From assembly GCA_937895825.1 (NCBI GenBank), contig CALBKP010000040.1, positions 1 through 21,482 of the forward strand: a DNA stretch of 21,482 nt, written 5' to 3'. Below are positions 15,170 to 21,482 of this stretch, piece by piece. The position numbers and the translations under genes were made by a program. This DNA comes from an uncultured Alistipes sp. (GTDB taxonomy: Bacteria > Bacteroidota > Bacteroidia > Bacteroidales > Rikenellaceae). The notes under the pieces were generated by a model. That model had not been told where the DNA came from, made no database searches, and saw only the letters and a list, made by a program, of their open reading frames with translations. Position 1 is the stretch's first letter, and each line of letters begins with the position of its first letter.

Positions 15170-15832
15170 CTAATCGAAGAGAAGTATTCCGATAGATATG
15201 CCCGCCTTATTCGGCAACCACTCTGCCGATGAGTTTAATGGATCGGGTGAGGTGGGCTGTTTATCTTCGGGACGCGAGGGATTCATATCGACAACGCCAT
15301 CCATCGAGTAGCCGTTATACTTGCTATGCATATATGCAAAGCCGACAAATACATCGAGCAGCCAGCGGCGTGCAAACTGCCACTCGTAGCCCACAACAGC
15401 ACCAGCCATAAAACCATAACCTTTACAATAGCGATTCTGGAACGACATATGACCATCTGTAAACTGTGGCTTCGACATCTTAAATGCCATCATGCCCGCA
15501 TTAATGCCCGCATATAGACCATGAGTCCTATCAGGGGTAAAATAGTAGCGATACTCGTTAAGGAAGATGCCGAAGTGCATAGGATGTCCACCGATAGATT
15601 GCCACGGCGAGTAGACAACCTCGGTCTGAAAAGCCGAGTGTGGCGATAGGCGGAACTCCACCTGGGGATTTACGACCCCCACAAGAGCATAGGCTGCATT
15701 TAGCTTAATGATCGGCTGGATTACACGCTCCTTAGCAGTCTCCTCGATAGACTTGAATGGTTGCTCGGCACGAAGCGTAGTAGCACCCAGGATCATAGCC
15801 AATACAAGGGCAAACAATCTAAACTTCAACAT
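15170..15832 (-). CDS. DUF3575-type exported beta-barrel protein
   Basis: This 220-residue protein has a signal peptide (cleavage near L-R-A before E-Q-P-F-K). The body resembles DUF3575 proteins, which are common in Bacteroidetes and thought to be small outer membrane barrels. The order is K-L-N-A-A-Y, then V-E-F-R-L-S, an N-E-Y-R-Y-Y-F segment, G-L-Y-A-G-I-N-A-G, and V-G-Y-E-W-Q-F-A-R-R-W-L-L-D near the end. The ATG at 15832 is preferred to an in-frame TTG at 15841. It starts 12 bases after the fmt stop, so it can be the last gene of the minus-strand operon. Its end faces the gene at 14788-15168 with a one-base gap. The family role is unknown. Confidence 0.75.
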   Translation of the reverse strand: MLKFRLFALVLAMILGATTLRAEQPFKSIEETAKERVIQPIIKLNAAYALVGVVNPQVEFRLSPHSAFQTEVVYSPWQSIGGHPMHFGIFLNEYRYYFTPDRTHGLYAGINAGMMAFKMSKPQFTDGHMSFQNRYCKGYGFMAGAVVGYEWQFARRWLLDVFVGFAYMHSKYNGYSMDGVVDMNPSRPEDKQPTSPDPLNSSAEWLPNKAGISIGILLFD

Positions 15833-15844
15833 AGCTCCCAACGT

Positions 15845-16810
15845 TTAAGCAAACGTCACCGCCGAGGCATCACGCCAGCCAAGCAATAGCTCACGTGTGG
15901 TCATACGTCGCTTACCAGCAAGCTGCAATTCGTCGATATATACCCAGCCATCCAAGGCGGCTACACGTAACTCCATACGACCATCTGTATCTACCGTTCC
16001 AGGAGCAACGTTCATCTCGCGCAGCTCTATACGTGTAGTAAAGATCTTCACCGAGCCACACTCCTCACCACCCTTAAATATAGGCGACCACGCGGCAGGA
16101 TAGGGCGACAGACCGCGTACAAGGTTGTGTATATCTTCTGCTTTGCGACTCCAGTCGATACGGCCATCCTCCTTGAAAATCTTAGGAGCGGGGCGTAACG
16201 TCGACTCGTCGATGTGCATCTGCTCCACGGGGTTAATATCGCCCGAAGCGATGCGCTCAACGGTCTCGATGATAAGTCCAGAGCCTATATTCATCAGTTT
16301 ATCGTAGAGTGTGCCGATATTATCCTCGGGAAGAATATCCACCTCCTCTTGGCCAATGATTGCACCCTTGTCAATCTCGTGATTGAGTAGGAAGGTAGTC
16401 ACACCCGTACGTTTGTCGCCATTGATTATTGCCCAGTTTATAGGCGCTGCACCACGGTATTCGGGAAGTAATGATGCGTGGAGGTTAAACGTGCCGTGCT
16501 TAGGCATAGCCCATACCACCTCTGGCAGCATGCGAAATGCAATGACGATGCCCAAGTCGGGCTGAAGTTCGCGCATAGCGGCAAGAAAAGCCTCATCGCG
16601 TAGCTTCTCGGGCTGCAGAATGGGAAGGCCAAGTTCCTTAGCCATGAGCTTAACATCGCTTTCATGCATCTTCTGTCCGCGACCAGCGGGCTTGTCGGGC
16701 GTAGTGACAACAGCGACTATATTATACCCTTCAGCAACCAGGCGCTTGAGCGACGTGGCTGCGAACTCGGGCGTACCCATAAATACTATCCTCAGATTTT
16801 TAGCCTCCAT
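15845..16810 (-). CDS. fmt: methionyl-tRNA formyltransferase
   Basis: This 321-residue cytosolic enzyme uses 10-formyl-tetrahydrofolate to formylate initiator Met-tRNA. It starts with a nucleotide-fold strand I-V-F-M-G-T-P-E-F-A. It carries the formyltransferase active site N109-L-H111-A-S-L-L-P-x-Y-R-G (109-120), with Asp147 in E-I-D-K-G-A. The length matches E. coli Fmt (315). A 16-codon upstream extension exists in frame, but the ATG at 16810 shares one base with the stop of the upstream permease gene (TAATG) and is the natural start. It is the third gene of the minus-strand operon. Confidence 0.95.
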   Translation of the reverse strand: MEAKNLRIVFMGTPEFAATSLKRLVAEGYNIVAVVTTPDKPAGRGQKMHESDVKLMAKELGLPILQPEKLRDEAFLAAMRELQPDLGIVIAFRMLPEVVWAMPKHGTFNLHASLLPEYRGAAPINWAIINGDKRTGVTTFLLNHEIDKGAIIGQEEVDILPEDNIGTLYDKLMNIGSGLIIETVERIASGDINPVEQMHIDESTLRPAPKIFKEDGRIDWSRKAEDIHNLVRGLSPYPAAWSPIFKGGEECGSVKIFTTRIELREMNVAPGTVDTDGRMELRVAALDGWVYIDELQLAGKRRMTTRELLLGWRDASAVTFA

Positions 16811-18306
16811 TATATGTACTTGTTTGTTTTGTTCGATTTCTTCCTTCGTTTCATCCATTTTGGCAGACGCTTCGATATGGCGCGACGCATCTTACGTATG
16901 CGCACATCGTACCAGTCAAAATCCAGGAGCGAAGTATCGTTTGTTGCCTTGTAGGTAAGATAAATTGCCACAGGTGTAAGGATAAATACCGGCAGCCACA
17001 TACCATAAGTTGCATCCATCGTACCCTCCTTGGTCATCTTCTCACCCGACAGACTAATGACGTAGTAGATGACAAAGAAAAATACCGAGATAACGATAGG
17101 CGTACCTAAACCGCCCTTGCGAATGATGGCACCAAGTGGTGCACCAATCATAAAGAACACGATAATAGATATTGGCAGCGTGAGTTTACGATGCCACTCA
17201 GCCTCGGCACGATAGTACTGCGTAATAGCAATTTTTGACGAGTGCTCATCGAAGCTATACGATCCTTGCGACGAGCGTGCAGACTGCGCCGCCATGCTAT
17301 ACACCCTCGCCTTCTCGCGCATACGTAAGCCTGGCAACGAGTCGTAGAAGTTAAATGCGTGGTAACCCGAGCGGTCGACACGTATGCTATCGTTGGGGAT
17401 AATAGTCGTATCGCGCACGAAAAGCTGCTTTCTCAGCAATGGCTGGTAGGTAGCCATCGTGCTCTGATCAATGGTCTTCTGCAACGAGTCCATCAACTCC
17501 TCAAGCTCGACCATATTGCGCGTCTGCGACTCACTAAACTCCCTCGACATATCACCCTCGGGGCGTGCCACCTTATCAACTGGGAAGGTGCCATCCTGAC
17601 GCTCGAAGATATGCTCACGCATGGTATTCTTATCGTACCACTGCGAGCTACGCGTATGCTCGTAGGTCTGGCCATTAAACAGCGTGACGTAGAGGTATGC
17701 CTTATCATCGGACATACGGATATAGCCCGAGTCTGCAAGCGTAGTTGTCATATCGCCATTCTTCGATCGTGTATCGTAGATGATAACATCCGTAAGCAAT
17801 CCCGTCTGGTCGTTCTGGTGTCCCACACGAATACTCATATCAGGCAATCCATTGAAGAACATACCATCCTGAAACTTTAGCTCCTGACGCTGCTCGCGGA
17901 TATCAAACAGTATGTCGTACATTCGTTGATTAGCATACGGGACGAGGTTGTTCGATATAAAGAAGCTACCAACAGATATCATACCCACGACCACCAACAG
18001 CGGCTTAAGTATTCGCATAAGCGACATACCGGCCGACTTCATAGCCAACAACTCGAAGTTCTCGCCGAGGTTACCCATCGTCATAATCGCCGATAGAAGC
18101 ATCGCCAGCGGCAGGCCCAACGGCACCATGTTGATAGTACCACAGATGAAGAGCTCGATGATGGTATTCACATCGAGACCCTTACCCGTAAGCTCGTCAA
18201 TATATCGCCATACGAAGTTGAGCATCAGCACAAAAAGTACGATGAAGAAGATGGCCAAAAGCGGACCGATGTAGGCCTTTAGGACAAGTTTGTGTATCTT
18301 TTTCAT
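16810..18306 (-). CDS. LptF/LptG-family (YjgP/YjgQ) permease
   Basis: The 498-residue inner membrane protein has three N-terminal helices (about 12-32, 49-76, 99-118), a large periplasmic region (about 119-372) and three C-terminal helices (about 376-450). This is the layout of the LptF and LptG subunits that lift lipopolysaccharide from the inner membrane to the LptA bridge. E. coli LptF and LptG are about 360 residues; the excess here lies in the periplasmic jellyroll region and in a strongly basic cytoplasmic tail of some 30 residues. The sequence alone does not say whether it is LptF or LptG, so no symbol is given. It overlaps the metal permease gene by 4 bases (ATGA) and fmt by 1 base. 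Confidence 0.88.
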   Translation of the reverse strand: MKKIHKLVLKAYIGPLLAIFFIVLFVLMLNFVWRYIDELTGKGLDVNTIIELFICGTINMVPLGLPLAMLLSAIMTMGNLGENFELLAMKSAGMSLMRILKPLLVVVGMISVGSFFISNNLVPYANQRMYDILFDIREQRQELKFQDGMFFNGLPDMSIRVGHQNDQTGLLTDVIIYDTRSKNGDMTTTLADSGYIRMSDDKAYLYVTLFNGQTYEHTRSSQWYDKNTMREHIFERQDGTFPVDKVARPEGDMSREFSESQTRNMVELEELMDSLQKTIDQSTMATYQPLLRKQLFVRDTTIIPNDSIRVDRSGYHAFNFYDSLPGLRMREKARVYSMAAQSARSSQGSYSFDEHSSKIAITQYYRAEAEWHRKLTLPISIIVFFMIGAPLGAIIRKGGLGTPIVISVFFFVIYYVISLSGEKMTKEGTMDATYGMWLPVFILTPVAIYLTYKATNDTSLLDFDWYDVRIRKMRRAISKRLPKWMKRRKKSNKTNKYI

Positions 18307-19127
18307 TTATTAGCAGTCACTCTTAAAGTTAGGAGTTTCACTACGATAAGCAGTATCGTAAGGATAAATATTATGCAGCTGCCCGTAGGCAAATCATATT
18401 CATAGCTAAGTATAAAACCTGTGACGTTACCTACCACAGCAACAAGTGCCGAATAGAGCGCAATGCGGCGATAATCCTTTGTAAACGTATTAGCAATAAC
18501 CGTAGGCATCGTTAGTAGCGATAGGAGCAATATTATACCCATCACCTTGATAGATAACACAATGGTCACTGCAACGATTATAGCCATCACATAAGCAACT
18601 CTTTGCGCTCGAACGCCTTGACTACGAGCATAGCTTTCGTCAAACGTAACATACATTATCTTACGCAACCACAGTACAGCACCAACCACGATGAATAGTG
18701 TGAGCGACGCAAGCCATACGATGTCTACCCTATCGACAAGCAGTATGTTACCAAACAAGTAGCTCGTAAGGTCGGTGGCATAGCCTGGGCGGAGCGACAT
18801 AAACACAGCACCAATAGCCATACCGACAGCCCAAATGATGCCTATGGCCGAGTCCTCACGCATGCGTCCCTTTCGCGAGGCAAACTCAATGCCCAACGAC
18901 GAGAGTGTAGCAAAGCCCAAAGCTCCGACTATGGGGTTAATGCCTGCGTATAGCGCAATACCCAGACCGCCAAACGATGCATGAGTGATGCCGCCACTGA
19001 GAAAAACCATTCTTCGCGCCACGACATAACTACCTACTATACCGCACGTTACACCCGAAAGAATGCACGCCACAAGGGCATTCGTCAGGAAGTCATACGA
19101 CAATATGTTCTCAATAGTCGACAGCAT
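18303..19127 (-). CDS. ABC-3 family metal permease (ZnuB/MntB-like)
   Basis: This 274-residue protein has about eight hydrophobic helices and the conserved features of ABC-3 metal permeases: G-G-I-T-H-A-S-F-G-G-L-G (about 45-56) and the late I-K-V-M-G-I-I-L-L-L-S-L-L-T-M-P segment. It would carry Zn, Mn or Fe across the inner membrane with an ATPase and a binding protein; neither gene is in the window. Zinc is the likeliest cargo by family frequency, but the sequence does not settle it. It is the first gene of the operon with the LptF/LptG-type permease, fmt and DUF3575, and its stop overlaps the next start (ATGA). Confidence 0.88.
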   Translation of the reverse strand: MLSTIENILSYDFLTNALVACILSGVTCGIVGSYVVARRMVFLSGGITHASFGGLGIALYAGINPIVGALGFATLSSLGIEFASRKGRMREDSAIGIIWAVGMAIGAVFMSLRPGYATDLTSYLFGNILLVDRVDIVWLASLTLFIVVGAVLWLRKIMYVTFDESYARSQGVRAQRVAYVMAIIVAVTIVLSIKVMGIILLLSLLTMPTVIANTFTKDYRRIALYSALVAVVGNVTGFILSYEYDLPTGSCIIFILTILLIVVKLLTLRVTANK

Positions 19128-19146
19128 ACTACAGCCTATAAACGCG

Positions 19147-19179
19147 CAAATTTACTTTTTTTTTACGATACTACGAAAA
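19147..19179 (-). promoter_or_regulatory. promoter of the metal permease operon
   Basis: On the minus strand TAAATTTG (19154 to 19147) is a full -7 match. A TTTTC segment about 20 bases upstream is a weak -33 element. The start of transcription would be near 19140, 13 or so bases before the ATG at 19127. Confidence 0.5.
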
Positions 19180-19206
19180 CTTTTTTCACTTTCGTACAAC
19201 TTTTTG

Positions 19207-19214
19207 TAACTTAG
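19207..19214 (+). promoter_or_regulatory. weak candidate promoter for mtaB
   Basis: TAACTTAG differs from TAnnTTTG at one position and has only a T-run (19181-19186) at the -33 distance. The leader would include a 5-bp hairpin, CCTCC/GGAGG (19227-19231 with 19237-19241). No better promoter is seen in the divergent gap 19128-19270. Confidence 0.3.
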
Positions 19215-19270
19215 CACCCGAAAGAGCCTCCTCCACGGAGGGTTACAATAGAATTGTAAAATTGAAAAAT

Positions 19271-20569
19271 ATGACCGAAAAAAGAGTCAGTTTTCATACG
19301 TTAGGTTGCAAGCTCAACTTCTCCGAGTCGTCAACTCTCGCACGCGAATTTGAGCGTGGCGGATATCGTCGTGTCGAGCCTTCAGAGCCTACCGATGTTG
19401 CGGTAATAAATAGCTGTTCGGTAACCGAACATGCCGACAAAAAGTGCCGTAATATAATACGTAAGATACACCGCAGAAACCCCAATGCAATCATTGCGGT
19501 TACGGGGTGTTATGCCCAGCTAAAGCCCGAAGCAATTGCAGAGATTGACGGTGTGGATATAGTACTAAGCAACAACGATAAAGGCGATTTATATAAACGT
19601 GTAGTTGAGCTACAAAATAGAGATAAAACCGAGGTATATAGCTGTTCTGTCGAGGAGCTCACACGCTTCTTCCCGGCCTACTCCTCAGGCGATCGTACAC
19701 GCTCGTTCCTCAAGGTGCAGGATGGCTGCGACTATAAGTGCGCATATTGCACCATTCACTACGCTCGTGGCGCGAGTCGTAACATCCCTATTGCAGATAT
19801 TGTAAGCGAAGCCGAAGAGATAGCGGCTGCTGGTCAGAAAGAGATCGTTATCACAGGTGTCAACACGGGTGATTTTGGCCGTACAACGGGAGAGAAATTC
19901 ATCGATTTGTTGCGGGCATTAGACAAGGTTGATGGCATTGAACGCTATCGTATATCAAGCATCGAGCCAAACCTAATAACTGACGAGATCATTGAGTTTT
20001 GCGCCGCATCACCTAAGTTTGTTCCACACTTTCATATTCCACTTCAGAGTGGCTCGACACGCATCCTCGGACTTATGCGTCGTCGTTACACTGCGGAGCG
20101 TTACCGTGAGCGCATTGCCAAGATACGCGAACTTATGCCCGACTCGTTCCTCGGTGTGGATGTCATAGTAGGCTTCCCTGGTGAGGGTGAAGAGGAGTTT
20201 ATGGAGACATACCGTCTACTTGAGGAGGTAGGCGCTTCATTCCTCCACATCTTCCCATTCTCGGAGCGACCTGGTACACCCGCCGTAACCATGCCCAACA
20301 AGGTGCAATCGCGCATCTCTACCGAGCGTGTTGAACGCCTCGAAGAGCTTAGCTCGAGACTTCACAAGAGTTTCTCGAGTAGATACTTAGGCACAGAGCG
20401 CGAGGTACTATTCGAAAGCACCGATCGCAATGGTTTGATGTATGGCTATACGGACAACTATCTGCGTGTCTCAGCTCCCTATGATAGTAACCGCATTAAC
20501 ACCATCTGTCGTGTATATCTTGACTCTCTTGATGAAGAGGGCAATATTCGCTCGAAAATAGTTGGATAA
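19271..20569 (+). CDS. mtaB: tRNA t6A37 methylthiotransferase MtaB
   Basis: This 432-residue radical-SAM enzyme turns t6A at position 37 of ANN-decoding tRNAs into ms2t6A. The N-terminal UPF0004 domain has the three auxiliary-cluster cysteines: Cys13 (H-T-L-G-C-K), Cys49 (I-N-S-C-S-V-T) and Cys80 (V-T-G-C-Y-A-Q). The radical-SAM motif is Cys153-x3-Cys157-x2-Cys160 (D-G-C-D-Y-K-C-A-Y-C). V-G-F-P-G-E and a C-terminal TRAM-like segment follow. MiaB and RimO share this plan; the H-T-L-G-C-K-L-N start and V-T-G-C-Y-A-Q favour MtaB. The ATG at 19271 is preferred over the TTG three codons upstream. The promoter of the next gene overlaps its 3' end. Confidence 0.9.
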   Translation: MTEKRVSFHTLGCKLNFSESSTLAREFERGGYRRVEPSEPTDVAVINSCSVTEHADKKCRNIIRKIHRRNPNAIIAVTGCYAQLKPEAIAEIDGVDIVLSNNDKGDLYKRVVELQNRDKTEVYSCSVEELTRFFPAYSSGDRTRSFLKVQDGCDYKCAYCTIHYARGASRNIPIADIVSEAEEIAAAGQKEIVITGVNTGDFGRTTGEKFIDLLRALDKVDGIERYRISSIEPNLITDEIIEFCAASPKFVPHFHIPLQSGSTRILGLMRRRYTAERYRERIAKIRELMPDSFLGVDVIVGFPGEGEEEFMETYRLLEEVGASFLHIFPFSERPGTPAVTMPNKVQSRISTERVERLEELSSRLHKSFSSRYLGTEREVLFESTDRNGLMYGYTDNYLRVSAPYDSNRINTICRVYLDSLDEEGNIRSKIVG

Positions 20570-20592
20570 TTCACACAAAAGTATTACTTTTG
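20562..20592 (+). promoter_or_regulatory. promoter of the sensor-like gene
   Basis: TTG (20562-20564), exactly 20 bases, and TACTTTTG (20585-20592) form a consensus Bacteroidetes promoter whose -33 element lies inside the last codons of mtaB. It rules out the in-frame TTG at 20590 as a start, because that codon is part of the -7 element. Confidence 0.65.
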
Positions 20593-20619
20593 TCCGAATT
20601 TTATTACAACAAACCGAGT

Positions 20620-21444
20620 ATGTTTGAACGACTAAAAAAGATATTGAAGATAGGCTCTATCAAGCGTCGATTGCGAGTGGCGTTTATGAGTCTTATCTTG
20701 TTACTGTGTTTCTCTGGTGCCATGTCGCTCTTTGAGCTTGAGCGCGTCAGCCACGACACCGAGGAGATTTTGTTGGCAAGTAAAGGTAATGTAGATCTCG
20801 CCAGCGAGATGATTTCGGCACTCAACGAGCAGAACGATGCCATGATTCACATGGCCGTAATTGGCGGTAAAATCAACGACATTGCGCTCCACCACCGCGA
20901 GTGCGAGGAGTCTATCAGCCGTCTTACGGATGCTGTCGAGCTCGCACGCCAACGCATGAGCGAGACGGAGACACCCGCAGCCACAGACTCTCTCGTCATG
21001 TTCACCGAGAGAATTAACACCTTAGCTAAGTCGTACATCAATGGCGAGGTGCATCGTGCCATCGCCAACGACACCCTATCACTCAACACCACCCATAAGT
21101 GGTATGCCGAGAGCTACAAACCAGAGTATGTCAACGTATCGAATCAGATAACGGAGTATATGACTGGTTCGGAGAGCACGCTTGGTCCCGATGTCAACCG
21201 CCTTAGCCATACAGCACGCCGTGCCGTAACTCCCGTGTTCATATCACTTGTAGTGATGTTGGTCGTAGTGTTGATGTTTTACTACTTCCTCAGCCACTAC
21301 TTCATCGCACCAGTGTTACGCATCAACCGCGCGTTGGGCGAGTATCTGCGTTACAGAATCCCTTTTGATGGTAATATCCCATGTCGTGACGAGATACAGG
21401 CTCTCCGCGACCGCATCGCAGGGTTAATATCAAAACAACGATAA
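20620..21444 (+). CDS. membrane sensor-like protein with HAMP segment and no output domain
   Basis: The 274-residue protein starts with a basic segment and a membrane helix at about 19-38. A mainly helical periplasmic region of about 160 residues follows, resembling the four-helix-bundle sensor domain of chemoreceptors and histidine kinases. A second membrane helix (A-V-T-P-V-F-I-S-L and on) leads into a HAMP-like stretch with its Pro (F-I-A-P-V-L) and the D-E-I-x-x-L-R motif. The chain ends there: no kinase, cyclase or methyl-accepting domain follows. It could be a stand-alone signalling adaptor, or the front half of a split sensor whose partner lies beyond the window. The sequence stops 38 bases before the window edge. 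Confidence 0.7.
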   Translation: MFERLKKILKIGSIKRRLRVAFMSLILLLCFSGAMSLFELERVSHDTEEILLASKGNVDLASEMISALNEQNDAMIHMAVIGGKINDIALHHRECEESISRLTDAVELARQRMSETETPAATDSLVMFTERINTLAKSYINGEVHRAIANDTLSLNTTHKWYAESYKPEYVNVSNQITEYMTGSESTLGPDVNRLSHTARRAVTPVFISLVVMLVVVLMFYYFLSHYFIAPVLRINRALGEYLRYRIPFDGNIPCRDEIQALRDRIAGLISKQR

Positions 21445-21482
21445 CCACACATCAGCGATGAGGGGACACGTCGTCATACGAT

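Noticed and set aside
19227..19241. CCTCC/GGAGG hairpin in the mtaB leader.
   Set aside because: The stem is only 5 bp, the GGAGG lies about 30 bases from the ATG, too far to be a ribosome-binding site, and no T-run follows.
21458..21482. ATG at 21458 opening a plus-strand frame to the window edge.
   Set aside because: Only eight codons are visible. It may be the start of the next gene, 13 bases after the sensor-like gene, but nothing in it can be recognised.

Overview
The window reads as chromosomal DNA of a member of the Bacteroidota, most likely order Bacteroidales. Several promoters fit the Bacteroidetes primary-sigma form: a TTG/TTTG element, 20 bases, then TAnnTTTG. Most genes lack a Shine-Dalgarno sequence, and the signal-peptide and DUF3575-type proteins fit the same group. 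I lean towards a gut Rikenellaceae/Alistipes-like organism, but only weakly. I see no phage, transposon, CRISPR, tRNA or rRNA.

Left edge (1-1760): a minus-strand lipoprotein cut by the window edge and a 63-residue membrane protein share a consensus promoter. A strong terminator separates them from an SDR-type L-threonine 3-dehydrogenase, also on the minus strand. A plus-strand YqaA/DedA-like membrane protein follows (1761-2210).

Centre (2261-12232): a single transcription unit carries all six steps of de novo UMP synthesis in the order pyrC, carA, carB, pyrK, pyrD (class 1B), pyrF, pyrE, pyrB. It starts at a consensus promoter and ends at a 15-bp hairpin terminator. Three things stand out. 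(1) Before pyrC there is a 37-codon leader ORF whose stop lies 4 bases before a complete intrinsic terminator, preceded by a U-rich stretch. This is the architecture of UTP-sensing attenuation known from enterobacterial pyrBI and rph-pyrE. (2) CarA keeps the glutaminase fold but has lost the whole Cys-His-Glu triad (Asp251, Gln336, Asp338), so the enzyme should depend on free ammonia. (3) PyrB has a C-terminal tail that aligns with the zinc domain of PyrI (Cys322, 327, 347, 350), while the nucleotide-binding allosteric domain of PyrI is absent. Together these suggest a pathway whose nitrogen source and feedback control differ from the E. coli model.

Right part (12233-21482): a three-gene plus-strand operon encodes two paralogous exported beta-barrel-like proteins and a lipoprotein. 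A small exported protein follows, which converges, with a 1-base gap, on a four-gene minus-strand operon (metal ABC permease, LptF/LptG-type permease, fmt, DUF3575 protein). Divergently, mtaB (tRNA methylthiotransferase) is followed by a membrane sensor-like protein with periplasmic helices and a HAMP segment but no output domain.
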